From assembly GCA_037447655.1 (NCBI GenBank), contig JBBHKE010001952.1, forward strand, positions 186,001-250,000: a stretch of DNA of 64,000 nt, in the 5' to 3' direction. The position numbers and the translations under genes are program-made. A model generated the notes under the pieces. It was not told the origin of the DNA. It ran no database searches and saw only the letters and a list, made by a program, of their open reading frames with translations. Source of the stretch: Zygnema cylindricum (lineage: Eukaryota > Streptophyta > Zygnematophyceae > Zygnematales > Zygnemataceae). Positions 21,801 through 34,056 of the stretch are shown here, piece by piece. Position 1 is the first letter of the stretch; each line of letters opens with the position of its first letter.

Positions 21801-22559
21801 TGAGTTTGAAATTTCCGGTCCGGTTGAGGATAAGCGCCATATATAACGTCTTATACTCCCTATCCATCATAGGGGTATTGGGATCAGTGGACAAAAAGAC
21901 TGAACTGGGCTGGTCTGGTCTCTTTTCTCCCTTTCTGAGTGAATTTCCTCTCCGAGTGCTTGAATGAGGATATCTTCAAGCAGGTTATGGGAGGAGGCCA
22001 GTGTTTTTACATGGGTGAGGGCGTAAGGTATGAGGTGCCTTACTACTATAACTGCTGGTTTGGAGGAAGGAGGTTGAGTTTTTGGCGACAAAGTGGGGGA
22101 ACCTGGTTCTGCCGGTTTCTTCTACCCCCCCCCCCCCCCCTTTGCTTCCTCTATTTCGTTGTCTGATTTCGGTGCAAGAGGCGTTTCTAGTGTGTTATCT
22201 TACGGGCATTTCGCCATATACCGTTTAAACTAATCTTGGTTGCTCTATTTTTCGTCCTCTTCTGCCTTCTTTCCCTTCCCCTTTTGTCTATTTGTTTTGT
22301 AGTCTTCGAATCCGAGAGGCAGTTTCTTCACGATAGTGCGAGGGGGATTGGTAGGTTTGATCCCAAGATCGATGTTGTCGTTCAGAATCACCGCCCCTGG
22401 TGTGAAAGACAGTGGTCACGTGACCTTTCTGTGATGGTCTCTTTGGGCCAGTCTTTGCCTGTCCTTTCTCTACTCCATTGTGGAGTTTCAAAGTTGTCTG
22501 CGATTTTCTCCCACGCCGACATTCAAGGCTTTAGACATAAAGGTACAAACATGATGAGC

Positions 22560-22990
22560 ATTAAGAGGTTCCATATCCCACCCTATAACATCGTCATCGT
22601 CTGTACCCGCCATGGCTTCTTGTTGAAGCTCTACTAGCTTCTGTAGTAACTCTTGTTTTCTTCGCTGGAGTTTTTGAGTGGCCGTCAAAGTAAGAGTCTG
22701 GGAGGCAGATCCTAAATGCAGTGCTACCAATTCTACAGCCATCGCGGCCAGTTGCTTGCTCTGTTGATGGATGATATTCTCCGGGGTGAGTCTTGCGTGA
22801 CCTATTGGCGTTTGTTCTGGTTAGTCCATGGTGCGACGCCCCCAAGTGTGAAGGAGTTGAAGGGGGAGAGGATTCACGGCAGTTTACCCTCCGCCAGTAA
22901 ATAGAGCGTAATGCATCATCTCCTTTGGGACTCCATTCTTCCGAAAACATTTCCCCTCCTTGTGTCCTAGGAAACCGCAAGCCTCACACT
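22560..22990 (-). pseudogene. Gag zinc knuckle and adjoining segment of the Gypsy-DNMT element
   Basis: The minus strand encodes CEACGFLGHKEGKC (about 22985-22940), an exact CX2CX4HX4C knuckle for binding RNA. A frame change follows, then a glutamine/lysine-rich helical segment (KLQRRKQELLQKLVELQQE). Confidence 0.6.
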
Positions 22991-23192
22991 TGGAGCCCTC
23001 GGTGGTGCATTTGCTCCTGGTCTTATCATAGATATGCGCATCATCGAATTTTGGGAGTTTGATTTGTCGCAGCTTAGCTTGAGTTATATTGGCAGTTGCG
23101 GACCAAGGAGTTGGAGTCTAACTGTCATTCGTTAGCGATGTTTTGTCTTCCGATCATCCTCTTTGTTTGCGTTCTATATGTTTCCTTGTCAT

Positions 23193-23703
23193 TTAACCTC
23201 TCTGTTTTTCCCATTCCTTCTGCTTTAGGGCAAGTTTGGGTTTGAGCTTTTGTGGGCAGATCTTCCATTCATGATCGGTTTCTTGGCAGTTGAGAAAATT
23301 GTAGAGGAAGACCCTCTCATCTGCCCCCATGGCCGGCTCGGCCTCCTTGTCTGCCCTCGGCTTTCCTTTAAGCTTCCGCAAAACCTGCAGTTCGACGTGT
23401 TCCTTCTGGTGCAAAGAGTTCTCTCCAGCGAACCCTGCGAAATAAACGCGAGCTTTTCCTGTGACTTTTTTTTCTCGGGCTTCATTGTGGACAAGGTGGT
23501 AGAGTTTCATGGCGACCAGCGAAATCTCCTTAGTAGATGGATTGATATCTTGGATGGTCAAGCCTACAATCCAATTGTCGAGGGCAGTCTTCTCCGTGGG
23601 CCCGAAAGAATTCCGGACTGCGATGTAATATTTAGTGGCTATAGCGATAGGTCGATTGTTGAAAGTTTTGTCTTTTGAAAGAGGCTTGACAGTGTGCTAA
23701 AAA
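23193..23703 (-). pseudogene. Gag remnant of the Gypsy-DNMT element
   Basis: A continuous frame of about 165 codons. It ends in a damaged knuckle (FLNCQETDHEWKIC, the first Cys replaced by Phe). I see no other hallmark; the Gag call rests on position and the knuckle. Confidence 0.5.
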
Positions 23704-23937
23704 GAGTTTGCGGTGTCTCTATTTTCAGACACTGATAGCAGATTCATTCCTCTCGGTGTAGAGAAACCTCCAGGTGTTGAAAACAGTAGTGCAAGGTGTA
23801 GGGTTTGCCACCATCCTGGTGGCACCCCGAGCGTCCCGGAGAGCCTGCAGCTGATTGGCATACGTTAGCCCATGGGCTTGTAATTTCAAGTCTTAAGTCA
23901 ATGCAAGCGTTAAAGGAGCGTTCGCAACCGCGACCAA

Positions 23938-24755
23938 TGCAACTCTGAGACCTCCATAGGTCCTCAGAATGGACAGCTTGCAAGAAGCCTCTAAGATAAC
24001 CCTGACCCCTTCGTGTTTTTGGAAGAATAACTACCACCCTGGCAGAAAAAAACTCTGACCACCTACACTCTTGTGAAGGCAAGACTCCCCTGAGTCGATA
24101 GCAAAAAGAATCTCTGAATTTGCTCCCCTAAGCAGTAAGTCATGGAGGGTCAAAGTTGACCTTTTGTACAGAAGCTCTTTGGGAGAGAGGGTCCTATCTA
24201 CCAAATTTTTCTAAATCCTATCTCTCTCCAAAACTCTATCTACTGACGTACGGCACCAATCATATAACTGTAGTGTACTAAAAGGTACAGCTGCTGATGT
24301 ACTTTATGTATGAACATTGTACGACATGACCAAAATGTCGACACGTGTCTTATCTGGATTCGTTTTCGTAATCCTTAGAGATGCCGAAATCTTATGTCGT
24401 GGTGCCACGTGTCATCCGATGTGGCTCCGACCATAAACCGCCGAAATCTTCCTCCGGGATCTTGACATTCTTTTTGGCCGTCTGATTCAATGTCAATTTC
24501 AATCATAGCCGTCATAAATATTTGCGATGTATTTGTTTCGCTATCGAAACAAATGCGCGATACTTATTTCTTCTCCGTACGCGTAATCCGTACTTTTTTT
24601 AACTGACTTTATGTATCCCGTATATAGTTGTCGTTAAATGAATTAGCCTATGTGTTAACGTTTATATATTTGGTAAACCGAATATCGTCTACCACAGATC
24701 CTAGACTAAATGGATGAGGCTATCGGCTACCGGCGGCATTACCCATCCGTTCCTT
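23938..24755 (-). repeat. Truncated Copia LTR remnant of the C/G type
   Basis: In element orientation it ends ATGGAGGTCTCAGAGTTGCA, nearly the same as the LTR ends of C and G. It contains the GTAC-rich region and the A-box-like part of the tRNA-like module, then stops at about 24755 before the LTR start. No internal region is attached, so it is a truncated solo LTR or a broken element. Bases 23704-23937 beside it show no recognisable feature. Confidence 0.75.
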
Positions 24756-25190
24756 GTAAGTTGTTAGAGTGATTACTAATGTTATTTTATGTATTTGGTT
24801 AATTTAGCGTAAATGTTTATAGTATTAAGGTGATAAAGGTCCCATTTAGTATAAAAGTCTATTGTAATATGGTGCCGAACACAAAATACAGTAAACATTT
24901 ATGTTAATATAGGGTTGATGTGCAAAAAAAACCACAAATTAGGGTTATTCATTAAATTAAATAGAATAACATAATAACATTTGGCGTTGGTGATATTTGG
25001 GGCAAAGAAAGGCCAAATGCGGACTGTCCCAAAAAAAAGATTTGTGTTCGATAAATCACAACCGACCGTTTTTTTGTCCATGTGGAATATAACGCTTACG
25101 CCGTCATTTTGAGAAAATTTCAATCGTTTCACCAAAAAGTAGGCGAAAGCTCCGCCGCCTGCTCCACTTTTCATCCATGGATTCCATTTC
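24756..25190. other. AT-rich spacer, no gene seen
   Basis: No coding or repeat signal recognised. Confidence 0.3.
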
Positions 25191-25199
25191 ATGGACGTC

Positions 25200-26110
25200 A
25201 TTGCTTTTGTTCTACTTCCCTTTTCTCACGCCATACATATCTCTCACTCTCCCTTTCACCCTCTCGATCTGCCTCTACCTATCGGTTTCTCCCTCTTTTT
25301 TTTCTCTCACAATCTTCCTCATCTCATTATTACCTCTCACTAAGCCCTCTCTCCTCCCTATCGACCTACTTCCTCTTCTTCCACCCACACTGTCTCCTAC
25401 ATTTCTCTTTAAAATTATGATGAAAAGTGCTCCTTCTCCCGGTTTGCGTTTTCCTCTCCCTCGTCATATTCCTAGCCTCCCCATCTCCCCCTAGGTTTGC
25501 CCCCCTTCCCCCCTCCCCCCCCTTCTCTCTCCCTACTTCTGCCTCACTCTATCTTCCCCCCCCCCCTCCGCCTATCTCCCTCTCAATGCTCCTCTCCCTG
25601 TTCGTTAATCCCTCACTCTCCCTATATTTGTATCCCTCATTTTTTCTTCTTCCCCACATTCTCACCACTCAAGAAGCCTATCCTGCCCCCTCCCAATCTG
25701 GCTCCCTCTTTTACTTTTAATCTCCCTTCCCTTATCTCCCTCCCCTTGTCTCTCCCTTCCTCTACCTCTCTCCCTCTCGATTTGCCTCTCCCTATACGTT
25801 ATTCCCCGTCTCCCTATATTTGAATCCCTTTTTTTTCCTTATCCCCTTATTCTCACCACTCAAGAAACATATCCTGCTTATTCAAACTGCCTTCCTCCTT
25901 TACTTTTGATCTCTTTTCTCTCTTCCTCCTTAGTCCCCTCTTACATTCTTTGCCTCGCCATGTCTCTCGTCTCCCAATCTCCCATTTGGTTTGTCTTCCC
26001 CTCCCCCCACTCTTTCAAATGCCGCCCCCTCCTTTAACTTTGTCCCTCTCCTTCCCTCTCTCCCTCTGTCCCTCTCCTTCCCTCTCTCCCTCTCTATTTT
26101 TGTAGCCCTT
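25200..26110 (-). repeat. Polypyrimidine (CT-rich) domain
   Basis: About 900 bases dominated by C and T on the plus strand, with repeated CCCTCTCC and CTCTCCCT units. Open frames here are low-complexity Leu/Pro/Ser translations. Confidence 0.85.
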
Positions 26111-27212
26111 CTGAACTTGTTTCAATGTAGTTGTTTTTTTGTTTATCTTTTGTTTTATTGTGGTTTATTTGTGTGTCTTTTTTTGCATTTATTTATTTTA
26201 GTTTTTGATTGCGGTTTTGTTTATCGTTTTATTTTTTGTCTTATTTGCAGTTTTGACGTACTCATTATTCCCTCAGCTTTTTGAACCAAAGAAGCATACA
26301 AATAAATTATAAAAAAACAAGTTTTGACATATGAAAAAAAAGAGTGAGGAGAGGAAAGAGGGAGGTGAAGAAAGTAAGAGAGTAAAAGAGAGAGAGGAAA
26401 GAGAGGAAAGAGGGGAGATTTGAAAACAAGCCTAATACCATGTTAAATAACTGTGAAGAGTCAAAAGTAAGTGGGAGGGAAGGAGTTGCATGGATGTATA
26501 CTGAGAGTGGTGGTTTGACTCAACAAGTGACAAAAACAAATACAATATAGATAAAAATAGGGAGCACTATTTTTTTTACTATATGTTACATTCAGTATTT
26601 TTCCGAGATAAGTTTTCTTTTTTTCCGTTGTTTCTTATATCTCTTTACGGTTCCATAGCTATGGTTTGTATGTAGACTGGTCTATTAATGTACAACTTTT
26701 ATGTGTCCGTGAAAGGAATATAAAAAGAAAGGAATTTCTCATTTTTGTTTTCTGTTTATGTTATCCATTTTTTGTTTTGGGTTATGTTGTTTACTTATGT
26801 TTTTCGTTTTTTTTTTCTTCATATGATGTTGCTTTATGTTTGTAAATTATGCTTTTCATTGTTAAAAAATGATATGCGAGGTTATTTTGATAAAGAAAAA
26901 AAAAATGTCACATGTGATTTATTTAACGACCAAGATATAAAAAAAAAAGACAAGAAAAAAAATGACGTTTGATTCTTGTTTTTGATTTCGGTGGACCAAA
27001 CCAAAGGCAAAAAAACGATGTTTCGTTTATTACTTGTGAGGAAAAATAATTCGGTATATTTTAGCCAAGTACATCTACGGTATAGTCCTTTAACTAGCCT
27101 ATGTATAGCTTCCAGGTCTTGGTACGAATTTACCATTTTTTGAACTTGAAAACTTTTCATATTATTTTACTCTCATTGCCCTTGAAAAAGAATACAAGAA
27201 TGGAAGTGTTTG
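26111..27212. other. AT-rich stretch, no gene seen
   Basis: T-rich and A-rich runs with a short GA-rich patch at about 26330-26420. No gene recognised. Confidence 0.35.
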
Positions 27213-27221
27213 AAAGTTATA

Positions 27222-27404
27222 CCATTCAGCGACGACACATTGTCGTCGCTGAATGGGGGACCTGAAGTTGTACTATTCAGCGACGACACATTGTCGTTGT
27301 TGGATGGTAGAACTTAAGTTTTACCATTCAGTGACGACACATTATCGTCGCTGGTTTGTGGTGCCGAATCTGTACAATTCAGCGACGATACTTTTTCGTC
27401 ATTG
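27222..27404. repeat. Four tandem palindromes with a 51-bp period
   Basis: The first copy (27222-27256) is a perfect palindrome: 16-bp arms around CAT, core GCGACGACA-CAT-TGTCGTCGC. Copies centred at 27239, 27290, 27341 and 27392 are spaced exactly 51 bp. Later copies are increasingly mutated. GCGACGA-type repeats can be subterminal repeats of plant DNA transposons. Confidence 0.85.
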
Positions 27405-28880
27405 AAACTGTCTTAATGCAGGAACAGAGCCAGCGATGAAGTGCATTTGTTGCCGACCATAGAATTCTATACGAAACTTATGCATTCTCCATACACAAAA
27501 ACCCTTTTTTGTTGTTCGTCTCTTTTTTTCTCGCTTCTTTTTTGTATCTCTCCTTGCCAGTTGTTTCATGACTTTTTTTGAATTGCCTGTTCTCGTTGTC
27601 ACGTTGCAGGATGCGGAGGGCCCAAGATGAAGCCAAAAATAGGATACTAAAAAGTGTACTCAATGTGCGGATATTTTTTTCTTAGCAGTATATTTTGATG
27701 TATAATAGTTGGAGGGTAACAATCATTTGGAGTTTGAAATCCATGTAAGTGAGAGCTATACATATTTTAAAGGGGGTTGTTTGCAAGATAGGGGATGGGA
27801 GTTAGGGCGATGTTATCATGTTGCAAAATTATATATTTTTGTATCTTTTCAAGTATCTTATCAATCAAACTTACCCTGATTGTGTTTCACACGAGCTAAA
27901 ACATCATAGTGTGTTAAATATGTGCATTTTGCACTTTCTCCACAATGTTTCGCTCTTCCCCGTCGATAACTTTGAATTGTTTGTCTACACATTTCTTCAC
28001 CTTTCTTTCAAACCTTGATTTGAGCAATTATGGATTTAAGTATAGCATTTCATGTTCCTTCCATCCATAGATCTTTTACATGCCTCCATCTTTATTGCTT
28101 TCCCCCAAAAAAATCGAGGTTAGGATATTAAATTTGTTTTTTTCGTTATCTCCCCAAACTCTTTTCTCTTCTCTTCCCTTCCTTCTTGTTCTCTTTTTAT
28201 CTACCTTAATTCATTTTCTTTATCTCTCTCGTTTCCTTTTTATTCTTAATTATTATTCGCCTTCCTCCATCTTTCATTCGCCTCTCTCTTACCCTTCTTT
28301 AAAAGCTTTATGTATTTAAAAACCCCGCTGCACACACACACACATACAAACACACATTTTTTCTACCGACATCATTTTCTCAGGTTCTGTAAAAATATAT
28401 ACTAACATTTTACCAAGTCATTTTAAAAAACATAATCTCAATCGAAAACGAAATGTATTATATCTCATTGAAAATTAAAATAAAAACACATAAAAAAAAA
28501 TACTCGTCCCTACGCCTAAAAAATATAAGAAAGAGCCCAAAGGTTAAAACATATTAGCCTATGATCCACGTCGAATATATCTCTAATCAAACTAAAAGTA
28601 TACATCAGTTAAACAATTAATCCCTTCTAAAAAGTCTAAATTTATGCTCCTGCTCATCGCACTTTAGATCAAGATAACAAAATCAAAATTTCCTTAAAAA
28701 TGCAAGAGGAACCTAACTAATCGCATGGGTGTGGTTTATCCCCTCTTTATCTCCAATTCCAAAGACTTATCTGACGAAATCCCGTGCATAAAACATAATA
28801 AGTGAAACAAGAAGAGAATAAGAATAACATATTTGGTTAGAAACAGCCTAAAAACATGAAAAAAATAATAACACGAGTTT
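27405..28880. other. AT-rich stretch with a CT-rich patch and short CA repeat
   Basis: About 28130-28310 is CT-rich and about 28328-28355 is a short (CA)n-like repeat. No gene recognised. Confidence 0.4.
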
Positions 28881-28889
28881 TCCACTAGA

Positions 28890-30000
28890 ATCGGATTAAC
28901 GAGGAATGAGGGAGAGAGAGAAGAAGAGCCAAATTAAGAGGGAGAGGAAAAGAAAAAGGAAGATGGATAGGAGACAGAGAATAGAAAGAGGCAAATTGAG
29001 AGGGAGAGAAAAAAAAAGGAAGAGGGAAAGAGAGAGGGAGAAGGGAAAGAGGTAGATTGAGAGGGGGAGGGAGAGGCAAACCGAGAGAGAGAGGGAGAGG
29101 GTGACGCAAGTTGAAAGAGAGGAAAAGGGAGGAGAGGGAAAAGGAGAGGGAGAGAGAGGGAGAGAGAGAGGGAGAGGGAGAGGGAGAGGGGGAGGGAGAG
29201 GCAGATTAGGAGAGAGAAGGAGAGGGTGAGGGAGATGAAGAGGCAAAGAGAGAGAAAGGCTGAATGAGAGGGAATAGAAGGAGGGGGGTGAAATTTTATA
29301 TTGAGGTTGAGAGGGAGAGGGAGAGGAGTAGCGGGAGAGGCAGATTGAGAGAGGGAGGGAGAGGCAAAAGGAGAGGCACACCGAGAGGAAGAGGTAGGGA
29401 AATCGAGAGGGAGAGGAGAGGGAGAGGGAGAGGAATAGGAGAGGCGGATTGAGAGGGAGAGGATGAGGCAAATGGAGAGAGAGGCAAAATGAGAGTGGGT
29501 GGGAGAGGGAGAATAAAAGGGAAATTTAGTAGGAGATGAATGGGAGGGGCGGACTGAAAAGGAGATGAAGAGGGAGAGGAAGAGGGAGAGGGAGTGGAAG
29601 ACAAAGACTGAAATGGAGAGGGTGAGGAAGAAGAAAAGGATGGGGGAGAGGGAGAGGGAGAAAGAGAGATATATTGAGAACTAGGGCGAGAGATATCAAG
29701 GGAGAGGGAGAGGTATACTAAGAGGGACAACGAGAAGGACAAAAATAGATTGGCGGCCCCATGAGGGAGAAAACCATGAGGGAGAAAAAAGGTCAGACAA
29801 ATTGAGAAAGAGAGAGAAGGTGGTAGAAGGGGAGGGAAAGAGAGTGAGAGAAGGGAAAAAGACAAAAAATACGGTTAATAACGCTGATTGGGAAGGAAGA
29901 GGACAAAGTGAGGGGGGTGATTAAGGAGAGTTAGAGTGAAAGGAGAGAAAAAGGAGAAATAAATGGATAAAGAGAGGATAGGGAAAGGGAGAGAGAAAAA
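28890..30000 (+). repeat. Polypurine (GGGAGA-rich) domain
   Basis: About 1.1 kb dominated by G and A on the plus strand, mainly GAGAGGGA repeats. Long minus-strand frames translate to Leu/Pro/Ser low complexity and are not genes. Confidence 0.85.
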
Positions 30001-30400
30001 AAATGTATGTAACTTGCACCTTTTTTTTGTTTCTTATGCTTTTGAGAAATACATCTCCACCACGATGACATCCACGTCCCTTTTTGTTCCTACATGTTTA
30101 AAACTGTAATAATGAAATGATAATACTAACACTAAAAACTGAAAATTCATAATAAAGAAAAAACTAAGCTGAAAGTGGAGGCGAAACGTCCGATTTCTCA
30201 TCGGGAAGATGACGAGATTTGCAAAAACAGTATGGCGTGGCTAGGATGTAACGACAAAAGGAATAACTTTGTGGCTGTGATACGTGCTGAAGCCGTAATG
30301 TTTACGTGGATATAAAATTGTCCACATGTAATTTTGGGCGACCAATCACAATATGCTTGAGACGAGGTGGTTGTTGAGATTGTACATTTAGAACCAATAT
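30001..30400. other. Spacer, no gene seen
   Basis: No recognisable signal. Confidence 0.3.
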
Positions 30401-31018
30401 AGAATAAGAGTTTACTCTAATACGTCATAACATTAACGCTAAAACCGGTCACAAGCCGGAGAGACAAAAGTGCAACCATTTTAGAGTTAAACACATATTA
30501 GCATTAATTCACTTTAATAAAACAAAGCATCGCGATAGTATTAGCGTAAAGAACCCTTATTAACGTACAATATCGACATACAACGAACAAGCAACCAACT
30601 TTTTTTACAACAAGCGTTGCGTAAACATTACAATCGTACAAATCACGCATCTTAAAAATGGACAAATAATGTACGTTTTACGGCGTAGCGCCGATGCTTA
30701 ACAGCGGTAAAATAGTATGACATGCAAGTATGAATATTTTACGTGACAAATAGTCGCACATGCACGTGTGAATCTTTTACGTGGCAGCGTACGATTTCAT
30801 AAAAAAATGTATGGGTACTTATATTAATGTTAACATGTTTGCGACCGACATTTATTTTTTCAAAGACCCAAATTGGAATTACTAAACAATTAGAATGTAT
30901 GCTTTTTTTTGAGATTTTCACATTCTTAATTAGCGTAAACCACTGTAATTTTTCATACACGCTAAAGAAACTTCTACACTAATAGCGATTGGCGGTGTAG
31001 TTTATGTTTAAGCTACAC
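30400..31018. mobile_element. DNA transposon remnant with subterminal repeats
   Basis: Motifs such as TTAGCGTAAAG, ATTAACGCTAA and ACACTAATAGCG recur, and the end GATTGGCGGTGTAGT (about 30987-31001) is the reverse complement of the terminus at 11740. No transposase is visible, so it is probably non-autonomous. The left limit is uncertain. Confidence 0.4.
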
Positions 31019-31209
31019 TGGTATGCTTTTGTGTATTTTCTAGGTCTGTATTAGGATAGGAAAAAGGCAGTCCGCCTCTAACTCCCTTCTCCAAGCCCCC
31101 ACACTTGTTGTAGTCACTGAAGGCTGGATAGGGAGAAAGAGCCATGGCTGCCTAGGTTCACTAGAGAAGACAAGGGGTAAATTAGGTAGATTTACCAAAA
31201 AGGTACTTG

Positions 31210-31290
31210 ACGGACCCAGGAATTGATCCTGGTACCTACCGTCCGTCAAATCACCCGTAGCCGTTAGCTTTGTCCGTTAAGTCTAGGACT
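31210..31290 (-). other. tRNA-like module in the 5' LTR of element I, antisense
   Basis: On the minus strand the T-arm-like CCAGG-ATCAATT-CCTGG has a perfect 5-bp stem and 7-base loop (B-box-like GGATCAATTCC, 31219-31229). An A-box-like part lies about 50 bases upstream. Confidence 0.6.
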
Positions 31291-32129
31291 CATGCTTACA
31301 TTTATAGGGTTTGATGTATATTTAAACACTTACACGTAGAGATTTCCATTTAACTAGGTTAAACGGAATATAGAACATAGAATCAGTTGTACATTAAGTA
31401 CAAGACGAAATAAATAGTACATACATTTGTTTCGACCGTCTAGATAAAAAAGGCGATTTGAATCGACGGCCGTGGTGCGAGCCGAGATTCTGAAATGGCC
31501 GCCTTGGCGTTTTTTTGGTGTCGCCACTTCGGATGACATGTGGAAATGCGCTAGAGGATTGCGGGATCTCCGGGACGCGAGATGATAAGTCTAGATGTGA
31601 TAAATGTCACATTCTAGGGATGTCGTACAAGGACCGTACATAAAGTATTCCGACACCTATACTTTCCTATACGGTACAGTCATATGATTCGTTTGTACCT
31701 CTATACTAGGGGGCTTAGAGAGGGGTTTTAGGACTTAAAATATTTTGGTAGGTAACCACCTCTCTCCCAGAAAGCATCTGTATAAATCGGCAGACTTTGC
31801 CATTTAATATCAACTCATTTAGTTGACCATTTTCAGTGATTCTTTTTGTTGCACACTCAAGGGAGTCCAGGCTACACAAGGGTGTAGTCGGCCAACGTGT
31901 TTGCGTGTCAGGGTGGTTGCATTTCTAAGGGAAAGTCAAAGTGGGGAAAGTTATCCAAATCCCATATTGCAACTTTGCATTCTGTGGTGAAATTGACCAC
32001 ACTGAAAGTCTTATTTCAAATGGGTGAAGCTGTAATAGGGTATTGATTGTCAAGGGGTCAATCATTTGGGTTTTTATATACTTAGAGTCAGCACTATCTA
32101 GATTAGCTTCTTTGGACCTGCGAATTCTG

Positions 32130-33240
32130 TGTGGCTTTGGAGCCCATAGAATTACAGGTTATGGGCCTACCATCTAGGGTGCCTATGTTCAAAGGAACAG
32201 ACTTCACTTATTGGGAGTTTACGATGGAGAGATTGCTTGTCGAAAATCACTTGTGGGGAATTGTTTCAGGACCAGTGAGGTGTCCGCCACCAGGTTTTGG
32301 AGGAGCTCACTATAGAGAATCATCTGGGGCTTCCCAGAAAACGAATAAGAGTTCAGAGGGGAAAAAAGGGAGTAGGGAAAAGGAAAACCGATGGTTAGTG
32401 GAGTTAGGCTCTTGGCTACGGTTCCACTTGTGGAGGTTATAACAAAACCAAAAATTGAAGAAAATGACAGAAAAATTTGGGAATATAAAAACACTATTGC
32501 AAAACATCTCATATTTAGATATGTGTCTAAGTCCATAGCTATCACTCTTTTAAATCTAACGAAGTCTTCGGAAATCTCGGAAACACTAAGAAAGATTTAT
32601 AAGACTGAGACTATATAGAGGCAACAGATTGTAAAACAAGAAATAGAGGCCTATGTTTATAAAGGCGGTAGCATGATAGAGTTTGGCAATGATATTGTTG
32701 CGATTGTTGCATTATATGTTGAGCTTGCTAGTGCGAGATATGTAGAATCTGAGGAGAGAAATATTAATTCACTAATCGTGAAACTCCCATATGAGTACGA
32801 AGACATCATTTACCGTGTGTAGGGAATGGATGGCTCCTCATGGACTTGGAGAATTACAATGGGGATAATTCTTGTGAGGGAAAGCACTTTGGAGATTCGT
32901 AGGGGAAGTAACAGGGTGAATGTGTGGTGATTGGCGGAAGCGTGATGAGAAGAACGACGGTAACGAGCGGAAGCGTGATGAGAAAAACGACGAAAACGAG
33001 CGGAAGCGTGATGAGAGTAAGAAAGACAAAGGTAAACCTTATTGGAACTTCGGTGGATAGAGAGGGAGAGGTAAAGAAAGAGGAGCTTTGAAAAAAGTGG
33101 TTTGCTTCGCTTGTAGGAAACCGGGTCACTATATAGAAGAGTGTCCTTGTTTGGAAGAACTTCGAAGTTGGTATGTGAACGAGGAGGAAGAAGGGGAAGA
33201 GGAGAAAGAGGATGAATAAATTTTGGAGCTTTTTCACATC
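32130..33240 (+). pseudogene. Gag of element I
   Basis: The frame begins in the LTR (start ATG mutated to TTG) and reads through the primer-binding site (QVMGLPSRVPMF). It continues as a Copia-type Gag (KIWEYKN, YVYKGGSMIEF, ILVRESTLEIRRGS) and ends with a zinc knuckle CFACRKPGHYIEEC near 33110-33155. Stops and small frame changes lie in between, including a tandemly repeated Arg/Asp/Glu segment around 32930-33020. It would form particles if intact. Confidence 0.7.
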
Positions 33241-34056
33241 GGTAGAATAGAGAAGAGAGAAAAGTACACAGAAATTCCACGAAAGCAACAGTGTGCTTTT
33301 CGAGGTATAACGGAAGTAAAGGGAAGGGAGATACTCGAGGGAGTTAGAAATAATGAGGTTAATTTTATAGATATGTGGGAAACATAATACTGGTCGGATA
33401 GGGAGACTTCAATGGATTCCAAGGAAAGGCGAGAAGTAAAAATAGAGGGGGTTTTAAAGGATAGGGGAGAAGAGAAATATTTAATGAAAGGTTTAAGGGA
33501 GGAGAAATATTTATTGGGAATAAAATTTAAAAGTGATAGTGGAAAGAATTCCATAGGAGAGAGTGAGGAAATTTCAGAAAATGGGGTTAATATCATGGAT
33601 AAAAATATGAGTACGGAAGATGTAGATTTTAGGAGGGACATAGTGGGGACTCTGGATTTAAGGATAAATTTGGGGGGTAATGGTTTTGACATCATTAATG
33701 GGAGTGATGTCGTCTATGAAGGTGTGCCTATAAAAAGTTAAAACATCTGAGTGTGTGGTGCAAATTGGAGATATGGTTGGCTGTTTGAATTGCAAGAGGG
33801 AAATCGGTTTTTGTGTGGATGGAAAAGAGATGAGATGGATAAAATCTTTGCTCGGATTTATGAAAAGTGGGATGCTAAATAAAATGTGTGATCAGCAAGA
33901 TGGAATGTTTATTTCAGCTCATCTAGTAGACCTTTTAAAATATGAGGATATTTTCTTCAAGTTTTATGAAAAGAAAATAAAAAGAAAGAAAAAGAAGGAG
34001 GGGGTGGTTGTTTTTTTTGGGAGTTGAAAAGAAAATAGACTAGAAAATAAGGGGAG
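33241..34056 (+). pseudogene. Novel KE-rich segment and RNase H remnant of element I
   Basis: After a conserved IPRKQQCAF motif, where element A would continue into the protease, the sequence turns into a lysine/glutamate-rich region (EEKYLMKGLREEKYLLGIK) with no family I recognise. It ends with NGFDIINGSD and later residues that align with the Copia RNase H start (TDITTWSD in C). Element F encodes the same segment. Confidence 0.55.

Larger units (their letters stand above)
19550..23703 (-). mobile_element. Decayed Ty3/Gypsy element carrying a DNA methyltransferase
   Basis: On the minus strand, from high to low coordinates, I read Gag (23703-23193), a zinc knuckle (about 22985-22940), a charged helical segment (about 22690-22560), aspartic protease (about 21790-21430), a cytosine-5 methyltransferase domain (21163-20095) and the start of reverse transcriptase (19834-19550). 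Frameshifts and stops separate the parts, and the rest of RT, RNase H, integrase and both LTRs are missing. DNMT capture by LTR retrotransposons has been reported in dinoflagellates and a charophyte (de Mendoza et al. 2018, from memory). Confidence 0.75.

Noticed and set aside
27222-27404. CRISPR array
   Set aside because: Regular spacing, but the repeats are palindromes with similar intervening sequence in a eukaryotic context and no cas genes; a tandem repeat explains it.
28896-29865. Minus-strand frames of about 190 codons
   Set aside because: Again low-complexity translation of a polypurine tract.
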